Assembly (NCBI GenBank): GCA_029785195.1
Contig: JAFMAD010000001.1
Location: 248,001 to 312,000, forward strand
Source: Nitrososphaerota archaeon
GTDB lineage: Archaea; Thermoproteota; Nitrososphaeria; Nitrososphaerales; Gagatemarchaeaceae
Length of the DNA stretch: 64,000 nt
Direction: 5' to 3'
How positions within the stretch are numbered: position 1 is the first letter of the stretch; the number at the start of each line of letters is the position of its first letter. The notes below the pieces were generated by a model that saw only the letters and a program-made list of their open reading frames with translations, was not told the DNA's origin and did not search any database. Position numbers and translations under genes: made by a program. Positions 17,444 through 24,471 of this stretch are shown here, one piece after another.

Positions 17444-17716
17444 CTACGCCTTCGCGGTTTCGTCCTTGCTCGCCTGAGCGGGCGCGGCGGGGGTCGAAGG
17501 CGGCGTGTCAGGGATGTCAGTTATAGGCTCAGGCGGAGGGGTCGTCGCCATCGTGTATCCGATCCAAGCAAGGATCGCAAGGAGGACAAGGACCGCTACG
17601 AAGGCCGTGATCTCCAGCACGACCAGCGGGAAGTAGAATATCAACAGGCCGTACACGATTATGCCGATAACGCTGCCTGCGAAGATACCGCCGCCTATTG
17701 CCCTATCGTTGGCCAT
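17444..17716 (-). CDS. Small two-helix membrane protein with Pro/Ala-rich tail
   Basis: From ATG 17716 this is a 90-aa protein beginning MANDRAIGGGIFAGSVIG, followed by a long hydrophobic hairpin (GIIVYGLLIFYFPLVVLEI and AFVAVLVLLAILAWIGYTM). The tail is soluble, with many Pro, Thr and Ala. An ATG 15 nt upstream (17731) is less likely because the TATA box at 17741-17750 would be only about 15 nt from it. Function is unknown. It resembles small membrane proteins seen in other Thaumarchaeota, but I cannot name a family. Confidence 0.68.
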   Translation of the reverse strand: MANDRAIGGGIFAGSVIGIIVYGLLIFYFPLVVLEITAFVAVLVLLAILAWIGYTMATTPPPEPITDIPDTPPSTPAAPAQASKDETAKA

Positions 17717-17740
17717 GAAGCGGGCCTCCACCCTGAAGGC

Positions 17741-17759
17741 GCAGATATAACGGTTGTGG
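17741..17759 (-). promoter_or_regulatory. Promoter (BRE-like plus TATA) of the small membrane protein gene
   Basis: On the minus strand this reads CCACAACCGTTATATCTGC, with TTATAT about 30 nt from ATG 17716. The first 12 bases, CCACAACCGTTA, recur at 27354-27365 before another small membrane gene. Confidence 0.55.
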
Positions 17760-18051
17760 GGGCGAGGATAGGATTTCCTGCGCGTTGAGGGCCGTCCGGA
17801 AGGGGAGCCTAGGTTCGTGGGAGGCGGTTCCCTGCGGGGGAAATCTGGTCGAGCGGCCTGGCCGCGAATACGGCGAGAGCCCCGACGACCCTCAGCGGCG
17901 TCGGCGATGATGGGTCTGGCGTGTCAGAAAAGATTCGCCGGGGGCGCACCGGCCCCGCGGTCAGGTTCGGGGGAGCGACGGCGCCCTCCTAAGCCCGCTC
18001 GCATCGATGGCCGGGGCCCCTGGTATGGAGCCTGCTTTGAGCGGGACGGCT
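17760..18051. other. Intergenic region, no gene seen
   Basis: Roughly 290 nt between two small minus-strand genes, beyond the promoter at 17741-17759. I see no convincing reading frame. A TCCGGAAGGGGAGC stretch near 17795 superficially recalls SRP RNA helix 8 but has no matching surroundings. Confidence 0.4.
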
Positions 18052-18192
18052 CTACTTCCCGGTGATTCGGAACAGGGTTGTCCCGCAGGACGAGCACTTG
18101 CCTCTGATGGCGTGGCGCCCGTTCTTGAAGGTGACTTCCTTCGGCGAGTCGATTTCCCTGCTCTTCTTCTCTTTGACGCAATAGGCGTTCAT
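18052..18192 (-). CDS. DUF5679-like zinc-ribbon peptide, one Cys pair incomplete
   Basis: This 46-aa protein begins MNAYCVKEKKSREI and continues through KEVTFKNGRHAIRGKCSSCG to LFRITGK. The layout matches the short DUF5679 zinc-ribbon family, in which an N-terminal CxxC and a C-terminal CxxC hold one zinc. Here the C-terminal pair (C33, C36) is present, but the second residue of the first pair is Glu (C5, E8). The frame stays open upstream to 18561, but a TATA-like element (ATGATATCG) about 28 nt from ATG 18192 supports the short form. Function is unknown. Confidence 0.68.
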   Translation of the reverse strand: MNAYCVKEKKSREIDSPKEVTFKNGRHAIRGKCSSCGTTLFRITGK

Positions 18193-18594
18193 GGGCCTGT
18201 AAACGCGTCGGTGGGCGATATCATGACATGGGCCGCATGAATTCAACCATCGTGATAACATGTCTTGACCAAAGACCGGCGGGAGGGCGACCATCTCGGG
18301 CCCCCGGTACCGCCGAAAACGATGAGGAGAGGGACCTGGACCACCGCCCTTGCCGGGACGGACCCTCAGCCCCATGTTCGATCGGCGATGAGTGGAGGAA
18401 GAGCGTCCATGAAGGCGGAGCGCTCTGTCGCCTCCGAAGTTGTGAGGGAGGACATCGGACAAAAGGCGCCGGCCCTGCGCCCACCGGGAGTCGTGCCGCG
18501 AGCTGTCGAAGCCTTTCAGAGGAGAGAAGCCCCCTACGCGGGGGGGACGCCAGATGCTCAAACCTAATCAGGGAGGCGGCCCCAAGCGCCGCAG
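18193..18594. other. Intergenic region between divergent genes
   Basis: About 400 nt hold the promoters of the zinc-ribbon gene (minus) and the hemerythrin gene (plus; AACCTAATC near 18559-18567). Overlapping open frames exist on both strands but show no recognisable protein. A C-run/G-run pair near 18530-18547 may form a weak hairpin. Confidence 0.35.
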
Positions 18595-19050
18595 ATGGAA
18601 GGTGAGGGAGGCGCTGCCTTCAGACCCCGCGAGATGGGCGTCGGCGCTCTGGTGAGGAAGTTGGCGGAGGAGCATGCGTTGATGAGCGATGCCCTCGAGC
18701 GCGCGAAGGAAGCGTCGAAGAGAGGGGACATCAGCGCCGTGAGCCGTGAGCTCCAGGCGATCGACCCGGTCTTCAGGCAGCACATAGCAGACGAAGAGGC
18801 GCAGATCCTCGGTCTCCTGGTGCGAGAGCTAGGACGACAGGGGGCGGCGGAGGCGATCAGGGTCTTCCAGCAGCATCAGCCGATGTACAGGCTCATGTTG
18901 AAAGTTAAGGAACTGGCATCGAAGCCTTCTGAGGAGCTGCGAGAAGGCGGGGACAGCCTGGCGGAGCTCTTCGAGGCGCACGCTAGGGCCGAGGAGACGC
19001 GGGTGTTCCCCGTGGCCGCCGCGCTGGGGGGCGCTGAGCGTTCTTCCTGA
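18595..19050 (+). CDS. Hemerythrin-like (HHE domain) protein
   Basis: This 151-aa helical protein has metal ligands spaced as in HHE domains: KLAEEHALM, then FRQHIADEEAQIL, FQQHQPMY, and LFEAHARAEETRVFP. These supply His and Glu for a di-iron site that binds O2 or NO or senses redox state. ATG 18595 fits a TATA-like element about 30 nt upstream; an internal ATG at 18634 is an alternative. The 3' end overlaps the convergent thioesterase gene by 68 nt. Confidence 0.8.
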   Translation: MEGEGGAAFRPREMGVGALVRKLAEEHALMSDALERAKEASKRGDISAVSRELQAIDPVFRQHIADEEAQILGLLVRELGRQGAAEAIRVFQQHQPMYRLMLKVKELASKPSEELREGGDSLAELFEAHARAEETRVFPVAAALGGAERSS

Positions 19051-19516
19051 CCATGTACCAGGTCCCCAACGACTTCGCGCAGACCTTTCCCCTTGCGTCC
19101 CTGACCTCCCCCTCTGCCGTTGCCACCCTCCCTCCCGCCCTCACCACCCTTCCCAGGACGTCGAACGGGCCCTTGGACAGCGGCTCCAGGAAGTTCACCT
19201 TCAGCTCCATGGTCAGCTGGTCTGTCCCTGGGTTGACTGTCATGACCGCTATGCCGCAGGCGTTGTCGAGCGAGTACATGACTATCCCGCCGTGGACGAT
19301 ACCTCCCCTCCTGGCGACCGCGCCGCTGAACGGGAACCTGAGCTCAACGCTGCCGTCTCCGACCTTGACCACCTTGTAGCCGACGGCTCGGAAGAGCTCG
19401 CTGTCCCTCGCCATCGCCTTCTCTACCTCGGCCTCCACGTCCGCCCCCGCCTGTCTGGCGGCCGCGAAGAGCCCCTTGAAGCTCCCTGTCTGCTCGAGGA
19501 GTCTGTCGAAGCTCAC
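18983..19516 (-). CDS. PaaI-type hotdog-fold thioesterase
   Basis: This 177-aa protein has a hotdog fold with the characteristic RRGGIVHGGIVMYSLDNACGIA (the HGG loop and following helix, quoted as two overlapping parts), DQLTMELKVNFLEPL and GRVVRAGGRVATAEGEV. It would hydrolyse an acyl-CoA thioester. An N-terminal extension of about 50 residues precedes the domain. The last 20 residues (QRPPARRPRGTPASPRP) are low complexity and overlap the hemerythrin gene on the other strand. Confidence 0.83.
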   Translation of the reverse strand: MSFDRLLEQTGSFKGLFAAARQAGADVEAEVEKAMARDSELFRAVGYKVVKVGDGSVELRFPFSGAVARRGGIVHGGIVMYSLDNACGIAVMTVNPGTDQLTMELKVNFLEPLSKGPFDVLGRVVRAGGRVATAEGEVRDARGKVCAKSLGTWYMVRKNAQRPPARRPRGTPASPRP

Positions 19517-19620
19517 GTCGTGGGGCGGCTTCCAGCAGGGCGTTTAACCCTTGCAGGCCTTCGGTCCCTGACCTGGGAGCGCTTATTGATGCGGACCGAG
19601 CGGCAGCCGGAGGTGAAGCG

Positions 19621-19779
19621 ATGAACTGGAGAGTCAAGGAGAGGCTACTGGCGATGGGTGTGATCATCTCCGTCCTCAGCCTCGCTCTGATGGTCGCCAA
19701 GGGGGCCGGAGCCCCGTTGGAAGGGATGTTCGGGCTTGGGCTGGTCCTGCTTATCCTGGGCGTGTTCTGGAAGCGCTAG
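19621..19779 (+). CDS. Small two-helix membrane protein (52 aa)
   Basis: ATG AAC TGG begins a 52-codon frame encoding MNWRVKERLLAMG, a hydrophobic helix (VIISVLSLALMVA), a short Gly/Pro turn, and a second helix (FGLGLVLLILGVFW) ending in KR. A TATA-like GCTTATTGA at about 19584 lies some 30-37 nt upstream. The hydrophobic pattern and basic ends are typical of a genuine small membrane protein. Function is unknown. Confidence 0.6.
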   Translation: MNWRVKERLLAMGVIISVLSLALMVAKGAGAPLEGMFGLGLVLLILGVFWKR

Positions 19780-19965
19780 GAATCAGACCCTGGGAGCCGC
19801 ATCGTTGGCCGAAGCGAGCCTATCGCGACGGCCCCTGACTACGAGGGGAGTCGAAGGGACCGCACGGCGGCCCCGTCCGCCAAAGCCGGCCGGTTGGCAT
19901 AAGAACGTGTTTCTATCCCCGAGTTCGACGCGCGGTGGTGAAGCGCGACGGTCTGGCAGACGATT

Positions 19966-20121
19966 GTGGTCCACTTCAGGGACGGGACGACGGATAAGCT
20001 GGACACCGCCGACCCGGACGCCGCCGCCGTCGCCATCACAGCTTGGAGGCTCGACGCCAGGACGGTAAAGATAGTGAGGCAGACAGGCGACCTGCCCGCC
20101 GAAGTCATCTACACGGCATGA
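19966..20121 (+). CDS. Short hypothetical protein (51 aa)
   Basis: The GTG-initiated frame encodes VHFRDGTTDKLDTADPD, then an Ala-rich helix-like stretch, then TVKIVRQTGDLPAEVIYTA. This looks like a compact beta-strand/helix/strand unit rather than noise. No ATG is available, because the frame is closed by a TGA at 19938. A TGTTTCTATCCCC element at 19908-19920 may be its promoter. Function is unknown. Confidence 0.45.
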   Translation: MVHFRDGTTDKLDTADPDAAAVAITAWRLDARTVKIVRQTGDLPAEVIYTA

Positions 20122-20187
20122 GCCGTGGGGTCCAGAGACAACGGCCACCCTCCTTGAACGAAGCTATATGGAGACCGGGGAGATACC

Positions 20188-21513
20188 CTACGCCTTCGCA
20201 GCTACCTTCTCTACTGAGCCCTTCTGGGTAATCTGCTGTATGATCCCCGCGGCCACAGTCGAGCCCGAGTCGCGGAGCGCGAATCTTCCGAGCTCTGGGT
20301 ATTCCTTGAAGGTCTCGGCCACTATGGGCCTTAGTGGGGTGATCTTCACTATCGCGGAGTCCCCTGTCTTGAGGGTCTTCGGCTTCTCCTCAGTCGCCTG
20401 GCCGGTCCTCGGGTCTATCTTCGCGACGAGCTCGCTGATGGTGGCCGCCGTCTGGCTAGTCGCGAGGTGCATCACGGGGGTGTACCCTGCGGCGATGGCG
20501 GTCGGGTGGAAGACCACGATGATCTGAGCCTGGAACTCCTTGGCGATGGTCGGAGGCGCGCTCGGCGGCCCAAGCACTGAACCGCGCTTGAAGTCACCTT
20601 TCGCGACGCCTCTGAGGTTGAAACCGATGTTGTCCCCGGCCACGGCTTCCTGCATCTGTGTGTGGTGGGTCTCTATGGACTTCACTTCCGCGGTGAGGCC
20701 TTCGGGCATGATCATCACCGGGTCGCCGACTTTCATCTTCCCCGTCTCGACGCGTCCCACAGGGACTGTCCCTACGCCCGTGATCGTATACACGTCCTGG
20801 ACAGGGAGGCGGAGGGGCTTGTCGACAGGCTTCGGGGGTTCGACGAACTCGTCCAGCGCCTGGAGGACGGTCGGGCCCTTGTACCATGGCATGTTCTCGG
20901 ACGCCTTCACAAGGTTCTCGCCAGTCCAACCTGAGACAGGTATGAAGCGTATCTTGGAGACGTTATACCCGACTGTCTTCAACAGGTTCTCGATGTCCTG
21001 CTTCGCCTCGTTGTAGCGCTGCTCCGAGTACTTCACAGTCTGGTCGTCCATCTTATTGATGCAGACCACGAGCTGCGAAACACCAAGGGTCCTCAGGAGG
21101 AACGCATGCTCTCTGGCTTGGCCTCCTGAAGCGAGCGCAGCGTCTGCCTCGCCCTTCTTCGCGGAGACGACGAGGACGGCGGCGTCCGCCTCTGAGGCGC
21201 CGGTGATCATGTTCTTGATGAAGTCCTTGTGCCCCGGAGCGTCGATCAGAGTGTAGAAGTACTTCGGCGTCTCGAAGCGCTGGAAGGCGAGGTCGATGGT
21301 GACACCGCGCTCCCTTTCGTCCTTCAGCTGATCAAGCACCCACGCATACTTGAACGAGTCGCCGGCACCGGTCTTCTCGGACTCCTTCGCAAACTCCTCG
21401 ATCATCCTGTTGTCGACGACGCCTAGGTCGAACAGGAAGTGGCCCATCGTCGTGGACTTCCCGTTGTCCACGTGGCCGGTCACTATCAGGTTCAGATGAG
21501 GCTTATCCGCCAT
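20188..21513 (-). CDS. tuf: Translation elongation factor 1-alpha (aEF1A)
   Basis: This 441-aa GTPase delivers aminoacyl-tRNA to the ribosome. The G1 motif is GHVDNGKST (about residues 13-21), with Asn17 where most EF-Tu/EF1A proteins have His. G3 is DAPGHKDFIKNM, G4 is CINKMD, and domains 2 and 3 follow with GTVPVGRVETGKMKVGD. The length is normal. It is not next to rps10 or the rps7 gene, which lie elsewhere or outside the window. A TATA-like CTTATATAC on the minus strand (21551-21559) gives a short leader of roughly 15 nt. Confidence 0.97.
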   Translation of the reverse strand: MADKPHLNLIVTGHVDNGKSTTMGHFLFDLGVVDNRMIEEFAKESEKTGAGDSFKYAWVLDQLKDERERGVTIDLAFQRFETPKYFYTLIDAPGHKDFIKNMITGASEADAAVLVVSAKKGEADAALASGGQAREHAFLLRTLGVSQLVVCINKMDDQTVKYSEQRYNEAKQDIENLLKTVGYNVSKIRFIPVSGWTGENLVKASENMPWYKGPTVLQALDEFVEPPKPVDKPLRLPVQDVYTITGVGTVPVGRVETGKMKVGDPVMIMPEGLTAEVKSIETHHTQMQEAVAGDNIGFNLRGVAKGDFKRGSVLGPPSAPPTIAKEFQAQIIVVFHPTAIAAGYTPVMHLATSQTAATISELVAKIDPRTGQATEEKPKTLKTGDSAIVKITPLRPIVAETFKEYPELGRFALRDSGSTVAAGIIQQITQKGSVEKVAAKA

Positions 21514-21550
21514 GCTAAATCAGTCCTTACAATGAAACGACCTCTGTCCA

Positions 21551-21559
21551 GCGTATATA
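21551..21559 (-). promoter_or_regulatory. TATA box of the aEF1A gene
   Basis: The minus strand reads CTTATATAC about 40 nt upstream of ATG 21513. Confidence 0.5.
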
Positions 21560-21577
21560 AGCGTAGCGTGAAGCGGT

Positions 21578-21847
21578 TCACTCATCCAGAACACGAGCAA
21601 GGAGGAGACGGAGCGATGGCCACGGAGAAGGCGCGTCTTTCGCGCGTGGGTTCTCTCTCGGAGAGTTATTCGTCGTCCTTATCGTTGTGGGGGCGGAGTT
21701 CCTATGAATCCTCACGGCGGCTTGGAGACTCGGCCCTGACAGCCCGTTGAACGTCTCCACGTACCAGAGGGCGAAGGCAGTGACAGCGATGGCAACGATG
21801 ACGGCCGAGACAATCCAAACGACCCAGTCACCCCGTCCCTTAGCCAC
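21578..21847 (-). CDS. Possible small membrane protein (89 aa)
   Basis: The first 35 residues (MAKGRGDWVVWIVSAVIVAI and then AVTAFALWYVETFNGL) form a convincing membrane helix with a polar, basic start. The remaining 50 residues are low complexity and may not be translated as such or may mark a decayed 3' end. There is no clear TATA box. Two inverted repeats lie just upstream at 21866-21921. The call is tentative. Confidence 0.35.
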   Translation of the reverse strand: MAKGRGDWVVWIVSAVIVAIAVTAFALWYVETFNGLSGPSLQAAVRIHRNSAPTTIRTTNNSPRENPRAKDAPSPWPSLRLLLARVLDE

Positions 21848-22008
21848 CTCCGTTCCTTCCCGACTTTGTCCTGACTATGGACAAGGAGGCGAGATTGGGC
21901 CCTGTCCCGACTTCTGGACAGTTCCGTGAAGTGATCATTGCCCGGTCTGACGACGGACGTGACACAGTTTATGAAGAGGTTAAACACCTTGCCGTATAGG
22001 AGGGCACG
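21848..22008. promoter_or_regulatory. Regulatory region with two TGTCC-type inverted repeats and the ddn-like promoter
   Basis: TTGTCCTGACTATGGACAA (21866-21884) and CTGTCCCGACTTCTGGACAG (21902-21921) are inverted repeats with the same half-site, TGTCC/GGACA, and centres about 36 nt apart. GGTTAAAC at 21978-21985 is the TATA-like box for the TTG at 22009. The remaining sequence shows no gene. Confidence 0.5.
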
Positions 22009-22422
22009 TTGAGCAGCCCAAACGACTGGAACGCAGGAGTCATCGCGGAGTTCCGCAGGAACCATGGGAAGGTGGGGGGAAACTTCGAAGGCGCACCCAT
22101 CCTGCTTATCCACCACAAGGGTGCGAAGACCGGTAAAGCGAGGGTCAATCCGGTGATGTACCTCAAAGACGAAGGGAGGTACCTGGTCTTCGCGTCGAAG
22201 GGAGGGGCAGAGACAAACCCTGACTGGTACCACAACCTGATGGCCCGCCACGAGGCTGAGATAGAGGTCGGGGATGAGAAGTTCAGTGTCAGCGTGCGGG
22301 AGGTCAAGGGCGAGGAGAGGGACGTCATCTATGCAAGGCAGTCCTCCCTATACCCTCAGTTTGCTGAATATCAGAGGAAGACCAAGAGGAAGATCCCTGT
22401 AGTGGAGCTCAGACCGAAGTAG
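22009..22422 (+). CDS. Deazaflavin (F420)-dependent nitroreductase-family protein
   Basis: This 137-aa split-barrel protein matches the Ddn/TIGR00026 family: NGG-like WNAGVIAEFRRNHGKVGGNF, ILLIHHKGAKTGKARVNPV (which contains the 'G.kTG..r..p' signature), YLVFASKGGAETNPDWYHNL, and a C-terminal YARQSSLYPQFAEYQRKT. It likely uses F420H2 to reduce a small molecule. TTG 22009 fits the TATA spacing and there is no good ATG. Confidence 0.85.
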   Translation: MSSPNDWNAGVIAEFRRNHGKVGGNFEGAPILLIHHKGAKTGKARVNPVMYLKDEGRYLVFASKGGAETNPDWYHNLMARHEAEIEVGDEKFSVSVREVKGEERDVIYARQSSLYPQFAEYQRKTKRKIPVVELRPK

Positions 22423-22558
22423 CCTCCACCGTTGCCGCCGGAGATTTGCAAGCCCCTCAAGGGCCTCGCTTGGTCTTGGGAAGCGCGGCGGGGGCGAGGT
22501 TCCTTTGTTGGGTCCGCGGCCGTGCGTCGCCACCGTCCGATACACGGCGACCGCTAGG

Positions 22559-22565
22559 CTTATTC
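22559..22565 (+). promoter_or_regulatory. TATA-like box of the amidohydrolase gene
   Basis: CTTATTC lies 23-29 nt before GTG 22588. Confidence 0.45.
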
Positions 22566-22587
22566 GGAATCGTGCGAAGTTGGAGAC

Positions 22588-23412
22588 GTGAACAGAGCCA
22601 TCGACGCTCACATCCACCTCTCGCGGAGACCCGACGACCTGCTACGAAGGTATGCCGATCATAATGGGTTGAAGTACACTCTGGACGAGCTCCTGGAAGA
22701 GATGCGCGAGAACGGGGTCGAAAGCGGGCTGCTTCTCAGCCCGCCCATGGAGTCTGGAGGCATCCTCCCCAACGAAGAGGTCCTGGCGTTGTGTCGAAAG
22801 AGCGGAGGCGTCCTCCACCCCGTCGTCACGGTCGAGCCGACCAGGAGGGAAGTCAGGGCGGCTCTCGAGCTCGCCAGAGACAACAGGGGGGTAGTGAAGG
22901 GGTTCAAGGTGAGGCTAGGATATGTGGACGCAGCCGCGGACAGCCCAACCTTCGAAGGGCTTTACGACTACGCCGAAGCCGAAGGGCTCCCGGTGATGTT
23001 CCACACCGGGGACACCGCGACGAGCGACGGCGACCTCGTCCGCTCGCACCCGCTCTCACTCGACGCTCTGGCCAATAGGCGGGAGGAGCTGAAGATCGTC
23101 ATCTGCCACTTCGGGAACCCTTGGATCGAAGACACCGCGGAGCTGATCTATAAACATCCGAAGGTCTATGCGGACATATCGGGGTTGACCACCGGGGGAG
23201 GGGCGTACGGAAAGAAGCTCGCCGCCCTTCTCGCCAGGAAGCTCAGCGAGGCGGTGTACTTCATAGGCGGAGGGGAGAAGGTCCTCTTCGGGACGGACTA
23301 CCCGGTGACGCGGCACAGGGACGCGTTCGAGCTGGTAAAGCTGATGGATGCTGACGACTCGGACAAGGAGCGGATACTATGGCGCAACTCGAAGGAGGTC
23401 TTCGACCTCTGA
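22588..23412 (+). CDS. Amidohydrolase-2 family metal-dependent hydrolase
   Basis: This 274-aa TIM-barrel protein has AIDAHIHLSRRP (the HxH metal site) at the N-terminus, VMFHTGD in the middle, VICHFGNPW, and VLFGTDYPV, where the Asp is the catalytic/metal residue. This is the pattern of decarboxylating or hydrolytic amidohydrolase-2 enzymes such as the ACMSD/resorcylate family. The specific substrate is unknown. The following GNAT gene begins inside its last 34 nt in another frame. Confidence 0.83.
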   Translation: MNRAIDAHIHLSRRPDDLLRRYADHNGLKYTLDELLEEMRENGVESGLLLSPPMESGGILPNEEVLALCRKSGGVLHPVVTVEPTRREVRAALELARDNRGVVKGFKVRLGYVDAAADSPTFEGLYDYAEAEGLPVMFHTGDTATSDGDLVRSHPLSLDALANRREELKIVICHFGNPWIEDTAELIYKHPKVYADISGLTTGGGAYGKKLAALLARKLSEAVYFIGGGEKVLFGTDYPVTRHRDAFELVKLMDADDSDKERILWRNSKEVFDL

Positions 23413-23897
23413 GCGAGGGGGAGACCCAGATAGACGAGGCGCCTCTAGGGTCGAGGGGGACCCTCTGGTCCATCCTTGAGGAGAGCTTCGAGGGACTTTA
23501 CCTGAGGCACTCCAAGAGGACCCTGGACGAGATTGAGACCGTGAGGGTCGCGCGCCGGTCAGGGGCGCCCGTCGGGTTGATCATGGTGAAGAAGCTTGCG
23601 CCCAAGGTCGGGTATGTCTACTACGTCGCCGTCGCCAGGTCAGAGAGAGGGAAGGGGATAGCAGCGATGCTCCTGGAAGACGCCCTGGAGAAGTTCAAAT
23701 CTGAAGGAATCGACGATGTTTACGCCAGCGTCGAAGAAGACAACGTCCCGTCGGGGAGGCTCTTCGCCGCGCATGGGTTCTCTAGGACAGGAATGGTGGA
23801 AGTGGCGAAGAGGTTCGGGGCTCTTCACGCGGTGAGCATGTACAGGGTGATGATGGTCGTCCCCGGGGAGGTCCTACTCCACAAGAGCCTCCCATAA
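23379..23897 (+). CDS. GNAT family N-acetyltransferase
   Basis: This 172-aa GNAT protein contains VGYVYYVAVARSERGKGIAA (beta4 plus the acetyl-CoA loop R/QxxGxA), DDVYASVEEDNVPSGRLFAAHGF and an C-terminal strand YRVMMVV. The acceptor is unknown. The ATG at 23379 overlaps the end of the amidohydrolase gene by 34 nt. A later start is possible because the first 25 residues are variable in character. The two genes are likely co-transcribed. Confidence 0.78.
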   Translation: MAQLEGGLRPLSEGETQIDEAPLGSRGTLWSILEESFEGLYLRHSKRTLDEIETVRVARRSGAPVGLIMVKKLAPKVGYVYYVAVARSERGKGIAAMLLEDALEKFKSEGIDDVYASVEEDNVPSGRLFAAHGFSRTGMVEVAKRFGALHAVSMYRVMMVVPGEVLLHKSLP

Positions 23898-24438
23898 GCG
23901 GCCCGAAAGAGTGGCCCGACTCACGGCCATTAGACCGCGCGTCTCCCCTTGGTGGAGAGGTCCGTCATGGTGGACGGCGGTGCCGAACGAGCACGCTCAG
24001 CCAAGGGTCCGGCTGGTCCCCCCGGTGCTCTTCGGCCGTCCACGCCTTCAAGCCCTGTAGACGTTCTCTATGACGCCGAAGGGTTCAGCAGGTGGTGGAG
24101 GGAGCCGATGTCGTTGCCTTCGAGAACGCCCCCCTAGGAGACGAGACTTGGTCCTCGCTGTCGGACCGCGACATCGTGAAGAGTCAGTGGGTCCCAGCAG
24201 TTCTTGCAAGACACTTCCGTGGGGGCACTCTCCTAGGCCCCGAAGTGGAGATCATACGCCGCCTGCTCGAGGTTGACGATGGCCCTCTTGGTCCTCCGCG
24301 GCCAGGAGAACGAGCGTCGGTAGCTTCGACAGAGGAGAGAAGACCGGCCGGACGGCGACCTCGCCCCTTCTGTGAAGATGTTGAACACGAGGAAGCCTCG
24401 AGGCCGTGGCGGGACCGCAATCGCGCCCCCGGGGAACG
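23898..24438. other. Intergenic region with possible decayed coding sequence
   Basis: About 540 nt without an intact gene. Two plus-strand frames look protein-like in sequence: DVLYDAEGFSRWWREP (about 24057-24104) and, in another frame from about 24092, ADVVAFENAPLGDETW continuing through LARHFRGGTLLGPEVEIIRR to about 24290. This could be the remnant of one frameshifted gene. I do not recognise the family. Confidence 0.3.
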
Positions 24439-24445
24439 GTATATC
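24439..24445 (+). promoter_or_regulatory. TATA box of the M20 peptidase gene
   Basis: GTATATC lies 27-33 nt upstream of ATG 24472 and argues against the upstream in-frame start at 24406. Confidence 0.55.
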
Positions 24446-24471
24446 TACGGTGGGTTCGGTCAGGGCAGGCC

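Noticed and set aside
17790-17815. SRP RNA helix-8-like motif (TCCGGAAGGGGAGC)
   Set aside because: The neighbouring sequence does not supply the conserved loops or a pairing partner of the right size, and the expected RNA extent would run through the small membrane gene.
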